A stretch of 64,000 nucleotides of DNA from CAYVRJ01 sp964453645 (GCA_964453645.1 CAYVRJ010000004.1:62001-126000), one strand, 5' to 3'. Positions 38,795-47,394 are shown, counted from the first letter of the stretch. Translations and numbers: made by a program. The notes: generated by a model from the letters alone, not told the origin.

Positions 38795-39022
38795 ATGAGT
38801 ATAAGCAGCAATGACGCCAGGGAAATAAGAGAAGCGTACAACGCTTGGAAAAATGCACAGAGTTACTTTGAGAGCGTGTCCGAACCCGATCTCATCGACT
38901 ATGCAGTTTTTCAGCTTGAAGCCACGAAACGAAGGTACATGTACATGCTAAACCGCCAGAAAGAACTGGTGGCTAGCCTTAACAACACTTATGACAACAG
39001 CACAATTGCCAGTGCACCATAA
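38795..39022 (+). CDS. DUF2508 (YaaL-like) family protein
   Basis: 75 residues. The core AQSYFESVSEPDLIDYAVFQLE followed by RRYMYMLNR fits the YaaL/DUF2508 family, small helical proteins often encoded near recR and bofA. GAGGTG precedes the ATG. Its last 34 bases overlap the convergent membrane glycosyltransferase-like gene. Function is unknown. Confidence 0.8.
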   Translation: MSISSNDAREIREAYNAWKNAQSYFESVSEPDLIDYAVFQLEATKRRYMYMLNRQKELVASLNNTYDNSTIASAP

Positions 39023-40182
39023 GCGTTAAACATCAGCGCAAAGATTGCCAAAAACATTTCCCATTTTGTTGGCCTTCCTATGCCGCACAGCAACAGGAAG
39101 AAAAACGCAAAGGGGATCATATCCACAGTATAGCGTGCACCAAACTGCCATCCTCCCAATGTTTTGTGCAGCAGTAAAAAAAACAGATTGGCGGCAAGGG
39201 TTACGACCAGTACCCAATGAATGGCCCCGAGCTGTTTTTTTATTGCATCTTTTATGAGATAAACAAAAAATACTGCAAACAGTGGGTTGGCAATAAAGAA
39301 CATAAACCCGTTAAAGAAGGGATATTCCAGCCCCAGATTCGGAGTAATCTGCAAGGGGAGGAGGAACAGGTTATAAAAGTTTACAAGCACGTAAGATAAA
39401 CTAAACTGCCCCTGAGGAGATTCCATAAACTCCGGGAGATAGTTATGCCCAAATTCAAAAAAGCTGTCGAAGCGAATGTAGTTATATAGCAAATAACAAA
39501 GGCCAATCGCTGCCGGTGCAATTAAAAACTTCCACTGGGACAACAAGCGTTTCATGGCTGGCAGGGGGCGTTTGTCTTTGAAATAAAGATAGGCTATGAG
39601 TGCGGGGAAGTAACAAACGGAAAAGGGTCTGCACCCAACGGCCAAAGCCAGGGAAATGAAGGAGAGATACGGTTTATCTTTTACAATAAAGAGAAGGGAT
39701 AACCCGCAAAAGAGCAAGTTGAGCACCTGTGCCTGAAACCATACGCCCCCGTTGGTGGACATCCACAGGGCGTTGCAGCCCAGCACCACAAACACAGACC
39801 AAAAGGCGGCATAGATATCCCGCAGTCCAAAGTGACGGCACGCCTTGTAAAATACAGCAATTGTAAGCAGTGTATACAGTATAATAATGAAGTTGTTGGG
39901 GGTGTTTAGGCCAAATAGGAGCACAAAGGGCAGAATTACAACGGAAGGTATGGGGGGGAAGGAGACGAAGTATTTTCCGTTATAGATGGCCAGTTCCAGC
40001 CAAGGATAGTTTTGCCCCAAGTCCACTTTACCCATCAGCCATCTTGAAGCTTGCAGGGTGTAGCTGTCCCAGTCGCTGCGCTTAAGCAGTGTTTCACCCA
40101 GCAAATCGTGGATGAGTATAAAACAAAAAAAGGAGAGCAGAAGGGTGAAAAACAGGGTGGTGTCCAGCCTATATTTTTTCAA
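38989..40182 (-). CDS. GT-C-like polytopic membrane protein (probable glycosyltransferase family 39-like)
   Basis: 397 residues. TTG 40182 is the likely start because an excellent AAGGAGGG lies directly upstream on the minus strand (40194-40187); a longer in-frame version begins at 40239. About ten helices are present. The first external loop is acidic and aromatic (SDWDSYTLQASRWL ... YFVSFPP), as in lipid-linked-sugar transferases of the ArnT/PMT type. It may glycosylate a wall polymer or protein; donor and acceptor are unknown. It converges with the DUF2508 gene. Confidence 0.65.
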   Translation of the reverse strand: MKKYRLDTTLFFTLLLSFFCFILIHDLLGETLLKRSDWDSYTLQASRWLMGKVDLGQNYPWLELAIYNGKYFVSFPPIPSVVILPFVLLFGLNTPNNFIIILYTLLTIAVFYKACRHFGLRDIYAAFWSVFVVLGCNALWMSTNGGVWFQAQVLNLLFCGLSLLFIVKDKPYLSFISLALAVGCRPFSVCYFPALIAYLYFKDKRPLPAMKRLLSQWKFLIAPAAIGLCYLLYNYIRFDSFFEFGHNYLPEFMESPQGQFSLSYVLVNFYNLFLLPLQITPNLGLEYPFFNGFMFFIANPLFAVFFVYLIKDAIKKQLGAIHWVLVVTLAANLFFLLLHKTLGGWQFGARYTVDMIPFAFFFLLLCGIGRPTKWEMFLAIFALMFNAYGALAIVLLS

Positions 40183-40225
40183 TATACCCTCCTTCAAAAT
40201 ATTTTTAAGTGTGTAATTTTTTCTT

Positions 40226-40268
40226 GGGGCGCTGCGCAAACCCCGCTAGGAGGAATAATTCCCCCTAG
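40226..40268. repeat. G/C-rich hairpin repeat, part 1
   Basis: GGGG-loop-CCCC (40226-40244) runs directly into an 11-base stem, 40246-40256 with 40258-40268, one mismatch. It lies in the 259-base gap upstream of the GT-C-like gene. It resembles the dispersed palindromic elements seen between Clostridia genes. Confidence 0.6.
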
Positions 40269-40342
40269 ACCCCTCTTGTATTATTTTTTTAAGATAATTT
40301 CTTAACATAACATTAGATATATGTCAAAAAGTTTTTGGGGTT

Positions 40343-40399
40343 CTTAGGGGACTTTTTACAAAAAGTCCCCTAAGCGGGTTTTAGGGCAGAGCCCTAAAA
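40343..40399. repeat. Two perfect palindromes, part 2 of repeat element
   Basis: A perfect 15-base stem (40343-40357 with 40360-40374) is followed four bases later by a perfect 9-base stem (40379-40387 with 40391-40399). The sequence around both (runs of GGGG and CCCC) echoes part 1, so the whole of 40220-40400 may be one composite element. Confidence 0.7.
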
Positions 40400-40441
40400 T
40401 AATTGATTCATTATCTACCTTTTATTTGCTTCTGTCAAGTG

Positions 40442-40570
40442 CTACAGGTCGTCTGCATCTTGAACGGGTTTTTCGTCGGGATCCACAGGCTTGCCGGTGT
40501 ACATACCCTCGGGATCGAAGCTGGACGATTCGTTGGAATTTAATATTTTATCCAGTTTTGTCATAATCAT
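40442..40570 (-). CDS. Small acidic protein, 42 residues
   Basis: ATG 40570 is preceded by AAGGAG five bases away on the minus strand, with a second in-frame Met two codons later (40564). The product is rich in Asp, Glu and Ser (MIMTKLDKILNS at the start, DADDL at the end) and has no hydrophobic helix. It is divergent from the HdeD-like gene, whose start is 73 bases away. No homologue is recognised. The good ribosome binding site and lack of any other gene here support it. Confidence 0.55.
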   Translation of the reverse strand: MIMTKLDKILNSNESSSFDPEGMYTGKPVDPDEKPVQDADDL

Positions 40571-40642
40571 TTAATCTCCTTTATGTTATTTAAGGCTATT
40601 TTTTGTTATAATAATAAAAGCTATACTTATTTGGAGGAAATC

Positions 40643-41197
40643 ATGGAACACACAATGAGTAAACAAAATATCTTCAATTATATAATGGGCTTTGTGTTTA
40701 TCGCACTGGGCCTGCTCACCATCTTTATGCCCCAGGAATCCATCACCCTGTTTGCAACCATCGCACTGCTTCTCAGCGGCTTAACGCTTTTCTACCGCTT
40801 CTTAACGGTAAAAGAACAGAGAAACGTTCCCTCCTGCATTCTGTGGATATTGGTGCTGACCCTGGGTATTTTAGCCCTCATCTCCTACATCTCGGGTACA
40901 TTGCTGGGCCGTCCGGCTGTGGTGCTGCTCTCCCTGTTCTTGGCCGTGTGGGCAATCGTCAAAGGGGTTTATAACTTGTATGACTCTTTGTTAAAAGCCG
41001 TGAAACAAAACGACAAGTGGTATTTTAAACTCATCTTTGGCCTGTTGGAGATTGCATTGGGTGTGGTCATCTTATCAAACCCCGCAGGAGCATCGGACGT
41101 CATTTTAAGCCTAACGGGTATTCTCATTGGCGTATACGTCATGATATACGGTGCCGAGATGATTGTGGAGACAAAGACCTTCCCGATTATTTATTGA
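40643..41197 (+). CDS. HdeD/DUF308-family membrane protein
   Basis: 184 residues from ATG 40643 with GGAGG upstream (an ATG at 40583 lacks a site). Six helices in three pairs, with FIALGLLTIFMP and a later EIALGVVILSNP repeat, are typical of the HdeD/DUF308 family. In enterobacteria HdeD is tied to acid stress; the role in Clostridia is unknown. The gene overlaps the end of convergent spoVAE by 11 bases. Confidence 0.8.
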   Translation: MEHTMSKQNIFNYIMGFVFIALGLLTIFMPQESITLFATIALLLSGLTLFYRFLTVKEQRNVPSCILWILVLTLGILALISYISGTLLGRPAVVLLSLFLAVWAIVKGVYNLYDSLLKAVKQNDKWYFKLIFGLLEIALGVVILSNPAGASDVILSLTGILIGVYVMIYGAEMIVETKTFPIIY

Positions 41198-41543
41198 CCT
41201 TCGGCTTAAACAACACAGCCATAATAAATCCAAAGAACACTGCTGCTGCAATACCCGCCGCAGTGGCCTTCACGCCGCCTACAAATGCGCCCAGTAATCC
41301 CATCTCTTTTACCGCTTCTTTTGTGCCCTCTCCCAAGGCATAACCAAATCCCGTTAAGGGCACCAGTGCACCCGAACCGGCTAAATCAACCAAGGGCTGG
41401 TACAAGCCAAAGGCATACAGCACCACGCCTGCAACCACATAGAGTACCAAAATTCTTGCAGGGGTCATGGTGGTCTTGGAAATGAGAAGTTGTGCAATGA
41501 CGCAGAAGGCTCCTCCGATTAAAAAAGTATATACGAAACTCAT
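41187..41543 (-). CDS. spoVAE: Stage V sporulation protein AE
   Basis: 118 residues. ATG 41543 overlaps the spoVAD stop (ATGA) and has GGAGG seven bases upstream; two earlier Met codons in frame are less well placed. It is a multi-helix membrane protein with ALVPLTGFGYAL and GTKEAVKEMGLLG, closely similar in pattern to SpoVAC. With SpoVAC and SpoVAD it forms the core of the channel that loads dipicolinic acid into the forespore and releases it at germination. Confidence 0.93.
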   Translation of the reverse strand: MSFVYTFLIGGAFCVIAQLLISKTTMTPARILVLYVVAGVVLYAFGLYQPLVDLAGSGALVPLTGFGYALGEGTKEAVKEMGLLGAFVGGVKATAAGIAAAVFFGFIMAVLFKPKVNK

Positions 41544-42532
41544 AGACATGCCTCCAAACATACGCAGTGTGCAACCCCGGGAATGCTGTCTCCCTGAAAG
41601 GTGCTGGTGGGGGACATGAGGGCACCCGTTGCACAGAACAGTATTTTACTTAATTGTTTGGCTTTCATCAGCCGCAAGTAGTGGGAGTTGAGCATCAGTG
41701 CGCTGCACCCGCAACCCGAAGCCCCGCAGGGGGCATTTTTGTTTCCCTTAAAGATTTCAGCTCCGCAATCGGTATAGTTTTCGAACAAATAACCTAATTT
41801 TTTGGCATTATCAACAAACAAGTCTCTGCCGAAAATGCCCAAATCTCCCGTGAGAATTAAATCATAATCCTCGGGTTTTGTATTGGTGCTCTCTAGGTGA
41901 GTGATGATGGTTTCCAATGCCGCAGGGGTCATGGCGGCACCCATGTTGGAAGCATCTTTAATGCCGTAGTCAATGACCCTGCCGATGGTGGCGGAGGTGA
42001 TCATGGCAGAACCACCCATACCGCTCCCCACCACACAGGCCCCCGAAGCCGTTGCCGTCACTTGAGCTGTGGGCGTTGGAGGAGTGCCAAGATCCAGAGG
42101 GGCACGGAACTGCCGCTGTGCCGTTGCGAAGTGGGAGGAAGTTGCGGCAATACACTTGTTGAGATATCCCGCATTCACAAATGCTGCGCTGAGCAGCAAA
42201 CTTTCGGCCATGGTGGAACACGCACCGTACAACCCGATAAATCCCGTACCCATCTCCCGTGCAGAATAGGATGCAGAAATAATTTGGTTGAGAAGGTCAC
42301 CTCCGAAAATGACGTCGATATCCTCTTTCGTAAGCCCAGCATCGCCAATCGCTCCCTGTACTGCGCTGAGGTACATCTTTCGCTCACACTTTTCAAAGGT
42401 ATCTTCGCCCCACAAGTCGTCGTCAAACACTTGGTGAAAATCTTTGGCAACGGGGCTTTCCTTCTCCGTCTTACCCCCCACACCGTAGTGGCCTAAAATT
42501 TTGGGGTAATTATTAAAATAAATGGTTCTCAA
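41540..42532 (-). CDS. spoVAD: Stage V sporulation protein AD
   Basis: 330 residues, close to the usual 338. The start is TTG 42532, with GGAG nine bases upstream inside the end of spoVAC; the long upstream open frame is the shadow of spoVAC. It has the thiolase-like fold: LYGACSTMAESLLLSAAFVNAG around the vestigial active Cys, FATAQRQFR, and TGDLGIFG. It binds dipicolinic acid in the SpoVA complex. Confidence 0.95.
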   Translation of the reverse strand: MRTIYFNNYPKILGHYGVGGKTEKESPVAKDFHQVFDDDLWGEDTFEKCERKMYLSAVQGAIGDAGLTKEDIDVIFGGDLLNQIISASYSAREMGTGFIGLYGACSTMAESLLLSAAFVNAGYLNKCIAATSSHFATAQRQFRAPLDLGTPPTPTAQVTATASGACVVGSGMGGSAMITSATIGRVIDYGIKDASNMGAAMTPAALETIITHLESTNTKPEDYDLILTGDLGIFGRDLFVDNAKKLGYLFENYTDCGAEIFKGNKNAPCGASGCGCSALMLNSHYLRLMKAKQLSKILFCATGALMSPTSTFQGDSIPGVAHCVCLEACL

Positions 42533-42536
42533 AATG

Positions 42537-42989
42537 CTACACTCCAAATATACACAGTATAATTCCATAAACGATGCTGGCAGAAATGCCAAACACCAGC
42601 ACAGGCCCTGCAACGGTGAACAGTTTTGCACCCAACCCGGTGGACAGCCCCTCGCAGCGGTATTCAATGGCAGGGGAGACCATGGAGTTTGCAAAACCTG
42701 TGATGGGCACGATGGAACCAGCTCCTGCAAATTTACCCAGTTTGTTGTATAGACCAACACCTGTGAAAAAGGCACCTAGGAATATGAGGAGGATGGTTCT
42801 AATGATACCCGCTTCGTCTTGGGAAAAGTTCATACTTTCAAACCAAACGGTCAATAGTTCACCAAAGACGCAAATGGCACCGCCCACGATAAATGCTTTT
42901 ACACACTCAACGAACGTTTTACTCTTAGGGGCAGTTTGATTGGCATATTCAACAAATTGTTCTTTTGAAAGTTTTGTTTTAATGTCCAT
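42537..42989 (-). CDS. spoVAC: Stage V sporulation protein AC
   Basis: 150 residues, the usual length. A soluble N-terminus is followed by four to five helices with FIVGGAICVFGELL and IVPITGFANSMVSPAIEYR, the SpoVAC signature. It forms the mechanosensitive membrane part of the dipicolinic acid channel. Its ATG overlaps the end of a 39-codon gene by 11 bases, and GAGGAG lies inside that small gene. Confidence 0.96.
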   Translation of the reverse strand: MDIKTKLSKEQFVEYANQTAPKSKTFVECVKAFIVGGAICVFGELLTVWFESMNFSQDEAGIIRTILLIFLGAFFTGVGLYNKLGKFAGAGSIVPITGFANSMVSPAIEYRCEGLSTGLGAKLFTVAGPVLVFGISASIVYGIILCIFGV

Positions 42990-43098
42990 GAGAATGTTTG
43001 CTCCTCACTGCTTCATCTCTGGAACAGTTGATGACCTGCTCTTTTTCAACGATGGTGTTTTGTAAACCAATGTTTGTGTCAAAAATATTGTGGGGCAT
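42979..43098 (-). CDS. 39-residue protein embedded in spoVA operon
   Basis: ATG 43098, preceded by AAGGAG at 11 bases, opens a 39-codon frame that fills the gap between spoVAB and spoVAC and ends 11 bases inside spoVAC. The product is hydrophilic, with a single Cys and a His-rich end (KHSHGH). No homologue is recognised. Its ribosome binding site and tight overlap argue that it is translated; it could also serve only to couple translation of spoVAC. Confidence 0.5.
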   Translation of the reverse strand: MPHNIFDTNIGLQNTIVEKEQVINCSRDEAVRSKHSHGH

Positions 43099-43114
43099 GA
43101 TTGTTTAATCTCCT

Positions 43115-43519
43115 TTATAATTTTAAGTGATAGTACAGAACACCCACCATTTTTCCTAGGGAAAAGGCGATGAGTGCAGCACCGATCAACTTTTTTGTCA
43201 GATTGTTTCTGCGCATGAAGGGTATGATATTCACCACTTCGGCCAACAGCGCAATGTAGGAACCAATAAATATACCTGAAAACGCTCCGAAGAGAATCTC
43301 TAAGGGTACCCCCCCGGGAACAGGAAATTCATATAAATATTGCCAAGCTCCATAGGTTGTCCCTAAAAAGGCCGACAAGTAGACGGGTGTTTTTAAACCC
43401 CGGGGCAGTCCCTTGGGCATTTTGGAAAACACACCCAGTGCGCCGTAGAAGGCACAAGCTGCACTTCCAACAACAATTCCTCCCGATAACCCTGTTAAAA
43501 TAGATAAAAAGTAACCCAA
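43115..43519 (-). CDS. spoVAB: Stage V sporulation protein AB
   Basis: 134 residues with four helices. It has LTGLSGGIVVGSAACAFYGALG at the N-terminus, then a Pro-rich loop and VPLEILFGAFSGIFIG, the SpoVAB pattern. It starts at TTG 43519, five bases after spoVAA. Its exact role in the SpoVA complex is unknown. Confidence 0.9.
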   Translation of the reverse strand: MGYFLSILTGLSGGIVVGSAACAFYGALGVFSKMPKGLPRGLKTPVYLSAFLGTTYGAWQYLYEFPVPGGVPLEILFGAFSGIFIGSYIALLAEVVNIIPFMRRNNLTKKLIGAALIAFSLGKMVGVLYYHLKL

Positions 43520-43524
43520 ACGAA

Positions 43525-44088
43525 CTATACCTGCCTCTTAATGTGATAATCGTCCAGTTGGGTTTCGTATTCGTCTAAGGTTAAATCCAGTATGCCGGGA
43601 GGGGATTCCTTCTTTTTAAAGATCTGCAAGATGCCCAGAAACCCTGCACTCACTCCAATGGCAAAGGGAATGGAGATATAGGGTGCAATGTTGTCGGTCT
43701 CGCCGGTGTAATAGGTGTGAATGCTGTCTAGGGTATCTCTCATGCTCACGTCCTCGTTAAATGCCATAATGCCAAGGGCACCGCCGAAGAAGAGAATGAG
43801 ACACAGCCCAATTGCCTTTAAGATACTCATAGAGTTAATCTTTGCAGGACGGTTCAGCACAATTTCACTGGGTCCTAAATTCTGAATGTCACACCCCGGA
43901 AACTTTTCGGTGAGCACCTTCATCACTGAATAAGCCGTAATCACCCTGGTCTTTCCCTTAAACACAATGGGTGCGTTCACGGTGATGTCCCCCTGTTTGG
44001 AGTGCCACATATTACAAATGGCATTGAGGGGGACGTTTTGTTCGTCGGTTTTGTATTCGCTCTTTAAGTTAATAAAAATACTATCCAT
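43525..44088 (-). CDS. spoVAA: Stage V sporulation protein AA
   Basis: 187 residues. The N-terminal half is soluble (about 1-90) with GDITVNAPIVFKGKTRVIT; the C-terminal half has two helices separated by a loop. The sequence and the position before spoVAB identify it as SpoVAA. GGTTGAG two bases before the ATG overlaps the stop of the 37-residue leader gene. Confidence 0.9.
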   Translation of the reverse strand: MDSIFINLKSEYKTDEQNVPLNAICNMWHSKQGDITVNAPIVFKGKTRVITAYSVMKVLTEKFPGCDIQNLGPSEIVLNRPAKINSMSILKAIGLCLILFFGGALGIMAFNEDVSMRDTLDSIHTYYTGETDNIAPYISIPFAIGVSAGFLGILQIFKKKESPPGILDLTLDEYETQLDDYHIKRQV

Positions 44089-44097
44089 TTCTCAACC

Positions 44098-44211
44098 TTA
44101 AATAAAAATTGCGTTTGCGTATTTTGCCGGTGGCGGTGTGCTGGTTGAAACCAAATACACAACAGATGCAATGACGATTGCAACAAATACGATTGTAAAA
44201 AATACTTTCAT
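44098..44211 (-). CDS. 37-residue membrane peptide leading the spoVA operon
   Basis: ATG 44211 has GAGGTG six bases upstream. The product is one hydrophobic helix (about residues 4-23) followed by a Pro-rich hydrophilic tail (STPPPAKY). It ends nine bases before spoVAA. The ribosome binding site, the clear membrane helix and the first position in the operon support a real gene. No homologue is recognised. Confidence 0.6.
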   Translation of the reverse strand: MKVFFTIVFVAIVIASVVYLVSTSTPPPAKYANAIFI

Positions 44212-44236
44212 CAAATTCACCTCTTTTTTTGATTAC

Positions 44237-44268
44237 TTATATTTTTTACCACAGTGAGTTTTTTATAC
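44237..44268 (-). promoter_or_regulatory. Possible SigG-type promoter of spoVA operon
   Basis: On the minus strand GTATA (44268-44264) is followed after about 17-18 bases by an ATATAAG-like element (about 44246-44237). This roughly fits the forespore SigG pattern expected for spoVA, but the -10 lacks the usual CAT start. Confidence 0.35.
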
Positions 44269-44284
44269 AAATGACAAAAAAACA

Positions 44285-44313
44285 TTGCTAATTAAAAAAA
44301 TGTGTTGTATTAT
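44285..44313 (+). promoter_or_regulatory. SigA-type promoter of NhaC-family gene
   Basis: TTGCTA (44285-44290), a 17-base spacer and TATTAT (44308-44313). About 52 bases of AT-rich leader follow to ATG 44366. Confidence 0.6.
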
Positions 44314-44365
44314 ATATAAAAATTCATAATTTCTTAATTTTTTGTTATTTTAAAGGAGGAGCTCA

Positions 44366-46234
44366 ATGAAGAAGTCAAATGTATACGCTGCGATAGCTGT
44401 TGTTGTTCTGGCATTTTTGCTGGTCATCATCTACTCGGGCGTATCACAGGCAAACCATACGGCCAATGCAAATGCGCTGTCCGAAGCGGGCGCTGCCCTG
44501 GATAAAGCCTATGAGGGCGGCATGGCAGATGAGATTGCAGCTGCCGAAGATGCAATGGATGTTGCACAAAAGAAGGCAAATGCCAATTTCTACGGCATTT
44601 TAACCATACTGCCCCCATTGATTGCCATTGTGTTGGCATTTTTAACGAAAAACGTAATTGTGTCCTTGTTTATAGGTATGGGCATCGGAGCGTTTATGGT
44701 TCAGCTTGCAAACCCGGGAATCAGCATCTTTGCTGCATTCTTTGAAGGGTTTATCGATATGGTTGCACGCATCATCAACCAGATGGCGGATTCGTGGAAC
44801 GCAGGAGTTATTTTACAAGTATTAGCCATCGGCGGCGTAATCGCCCTGGTCACTCGCTTGGGGGGTGCACATGCTCTGGCAGAAGCCATCGGTCGCCGTG
44901 CGAAATCCCAGCGGGGAAGCCAGTTTGCAACGTGGCTTATGGGTATCTTAATCTTCTTTGACGATTATGCAAACGCACTCATCGTCGGATCGGTTATGAG
45001 GCCAATCTCGGACAGAACAAAAGTTTCCAGAGAAAAGTTATCCTTCGTGGTGGATGCAACAGCAGCTCCTGTTGCGGGTATTGCCCTGGTTTCCACATGG
45101 ATTGCCGTGGAGATGTCTGCAATTTCCGAAGGGTTTTCCCAAATAGCGGAAACGGCAGCAAATTATGCAATTGCTCCCCAGGCATCTTACGTTTGGTTCA
45201 CAAGTTCCATTCCCTTTAGATTCTATAACATATTAATGCTTGCGTTTGTTGTGATCACCATCCTTCTCTTAAAGGACTTCGGCCCCATGAGAAAGGCACA
45301 GCGCAGAGCGTTTAAAGACGGGACACCCCTTCGCCCCGACTCCATCCCCATGGTTTCGGTGGATACCGAACAGGGAGTTATGCCCGCAGAAGGTGCAAAG
45401 AAGAGCATTTGGGATGCAATCATTCCCATCGGCATTCTCATCGTCGGTTCCTTCTTGGCATTTTGGTACAACGGTTATGCTGCAAGTGTCGCAGCGGGAG
45501 ACGCAACAGACTTCTTAACCTGCTTCTCCAATGCAGATGCATCTGTTGTTCTGTTCCAAGTGGCTATTGTTGCCGGTATCGTTGCTCTGCTCATGGGCGT
45601 GTTTAAGAAGCGTTTCACCATGGAAGAGGGCATTAAAACTTGGGTTTCGGGCTGGAAGGGCCTCATCATAACCGTCATCATCCTGCTGTTCGCATGGGGA
45701 CTGAATTCCACCATCAAAGCCCTTGGCACCAACATCTTCTTGGTATCCACCATCGGTGCCAGCGTTCCCTATTGGGTGCTGCCGGCTATCATCTTCCTGC
45801 TGGGTTCCATCATCTCCTTTGCAACGGGAACATCTTACGGCACAATGTTAATTTTAACACCACTCACCGTTCCCCTGGCAAACAGCGTTATCTTAGCTAC
45901 AGGCAACGGAGTGATCGCCGATCCCACCATCTACATGTTGGGTTGCATCGGTGCGGTGCTCACAGGAGCGATCTTCGGAGACCACTGCTCCCCCATTTCG
46001 GACACAACCATCCTCTCGTCCATGGGTGCAAGCTGTGACCACTTAGATCACGTAAAAACCCAGTTGCCCTATGCGCTGATCGTTGCAGCCATATCCATCG
46101 TGTTTGGGTATCTGCTCATCGGTTTGGGACTCAACGTGTTCCTCACACTGGCCGTCGGTCTTGTCATTACGTTCATCACCGTACACTTTGTGGGCAAGAA
46201 CCCCAAAGTTCCCTTAAAGGGCGAAGAGGCTTAA
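44366..46234 (+). CDS. NhaC-family Na+/H+ antiporter
   Basis: 622 residues. After the first helix there is an Ala/Glu-rich extracellular stretch of about 50 residues, then about twelve helices. It has LMGILIFFDDYANALIVGSVMRPI and a late TGAIFGDHCSPISDTTILSS, both hallmarks of the NhaC antiporter superfamily. It exchanges sodium, or an organic solute, for protons. AAAGGAGGAG precedes the ATG. It is monocistronic and closed by a terminator at 46246. Confidence 0.92.
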   Translation: MKKSNVYAAIAVVVLAFLLVIIYSGVSQANHTANANALSEAGAALDKAYEGGMADEIAAAEDAMDVAQKKANANFYGILTILPPLIAIVLAFLTKNVIVSLFIGMGIGAFMVQLANPGISIFAAFFEGFIDMVARIINQMADSWNAGVILQVLAIGGVIALVTRLGGAHALAEAIGRRAKSQRGSQFATWLMGILIFFDDYANALIVGSVMRPISDRTKVSREKLSFVVDATAAPVAGIALVSTWIAVEMSAISEGFSQIAETAANYAIAPQASYVWFTSSIPFRFYNILMLAFVVITILLLKDFGPMRKAQRRAFKDGTPLRPDSIPMVSVDTEQGVMPAEGAKKSIWDAIIPIGILIVGSFLAFWYNGYAASVAAGDATDFLTCFSNADASVVLFQVAIVAGIVALLMGVFKKRFTMEEGIKTWVSGWKGLIITVIILLFAWGLNSTIKALGTNIFLVSTIGASVPYWVLPAIIFLLGSIISFATGTSYGTMLILTPLTVPLANSVILATGNGVIADPTIYMLGCIGAVLTGAIFGDHCSPISDTTILSSMGASCDHLDHVKTQLPYALIVAAISIVFGYLLIGLGLNVFLTLAVGLVITFITVHFVGKNPKVPLKGEEA

Positions 46235-46245
46235 AGAATGTCCAC

Positions 46246-46272
46246 AACCCCTCGGCAACGGGGGGTTTTTTG
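46246..46272 (+). terminator. Intrinsic terminator after NhaC-family gene
   Basis: A 9-base stem, 46246-46254 with 46259-46267, has a four-base loop and a run of T. It separates the antiporter from the glycine cleavage operon. Confidence 0.85.
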
Positions 46273-46291
46273 GCTTTGAAAAGGAGGAAAT

Positions 46292-47368
46292 ATGGAAAAG
46301 AAAACCCCACTATATGAAAAACATGTGTCACACGGCGGTAAGATTGTGCCCTTCGGGGGGTTTTTACTGCCCGTGCAGTATCAAAAGGGTATCATAGCGG
46401 AGCACACCGCTGTGCGCACAGGGGCAGGACTGTTTGACGTTTCCCACATGGGAGAGTTTATGATCTCGGGCAGCGATGCCCTAAACAACTTAAACAACGT
46501 ACTCACCAATGATTTTACGGGTATGTACGACGGACAAATTCGCTACAGCCCCATGTGTTATGATTCTGGTGGCATTGTTGACGATCTCTTGGTATACAGA
46601 TATAGCGAGAACAAATATTTGTTGGTGGTGAACGCTTCCAACACAGAAAAAGACTATGAATGGATACAAGCCAAACTCTTTGGGGATGTAACTTTGGAAA
46701 ATATATCCGATTCTATGGCTCAGCTTGCACTGCAAGGGCCAAAATCCTTGGATATCCTCACAAAGGTAACAAAGGACGAACACATTCCCAAGAAATATTA
46801 TTCCTTTGTGGAACGTGGGTTTGTGTCGGATATTCCCTGCATCATTTCCAAAACGGGTTACACGGGAGAAAACGGTTTTGAAATCTACTGTGAGAATATG
46901 TATGCAGAAAAACTCTGGGATGTGCTGATGGCTGCGGGGGAGGCTTTTGATTTAACCCCCTGCGGTTTGGGTTGCCGGGACACCCTTCGGTTAGAAGCGG
47001 CTATGCCCCTATACGGCCACGAACTTTCACAGGATATCACCCCTTTGGAGGCTAATCTATCCTTTTTTGTAAAGATGGATAAAAAAAGCTTCATTGGCAA
47101 AGAGAATCTGCAATCGCCGGAGCGGGTGCGCATTGGTTTAAAACTCACCGATCGGGGTGTTGCGCGAGAAGGTGCAATGGTTTATCATAGGGGAGAGGAA
47201 GTTGGGTTTGTCACATCGGGTACGTCCTCTCCAACACTAAAATGCTCCATCGCCATGGCCTTAGTGAAGAGCTGTGTGAAAGACGAGGGAGAATTTGAAA
47301 TTGACGTGAGGGGAAAGAAATTAAAAGCAGTGTCAACCCCCTTGCCGTTTTATAAAGCACAAAAATAA
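46292..47368 (+). CDS. gcvT: Glycine cleavage system T protein (aminomethyltransferase)
   Basis: 358 residues. Family motifs: GGFLLPVQY, HMGEFMISG, SKTGYTGENGFEIY and GLGCRDTLRLEAAMPLYGHEL. It moves the aminomethyl carbon of glycine from the H protein to tetrahydrofolate, releasing ammonia. AAGGAGG precedes ATG 46292. It is the first gene of gcvT-gcvH-gcvPA-gcvPB. No glycine riboswitch is visible in the 57-base gap upstream. Confidence 0.97.
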   Translation: MEKKTPLYEKHVSHGGKIVPFGGFLLPVQYQKGIIAEHTAVRTGAGLFDVSHMGEFMISGSDALNNLNNVLTNDFTGMYDGQIRYSPMCYDSGGIVDDLLVYRYSENKYLLVVNASNTEKDYEWIQAKLFGDVTLENISDSMAQLALQGPKSLDILTKVTKDEHIPKKYYSFVERGFVSDIPCIISKTGYTGENGFEIYCENMYAEKLWDVLMAAGEAFDLTPCGLGCRDTLRLEAAMPLYGHELSQDITPLEANLSFFVKMDKKSFIGKENLQSPERVRIGLKLTDRGVAREGAMVYHRGEEVGFVTSGTSSPTLKCSIAMALVKSCVKDEGEFEIDVRGKKLKAVSTPLPFYKAQK

Positions 47369-47394
47369 TCATTAAATACGGAGGTATCATTATT

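Noticed and set aside
42533..42775. Extended N-terminus of SpoVAD
   Set aside because: This stretch is the out-of-frame shadow of spoVAC. TTG 42532 with GGAG fits the usual SpoVAD length.
46235..46291. Glycine riboswitch before gcvT
   Set aside because: The gap is 57 bases and holds only the upstream terminator and a ribosome binding site, too short for the aptamer.
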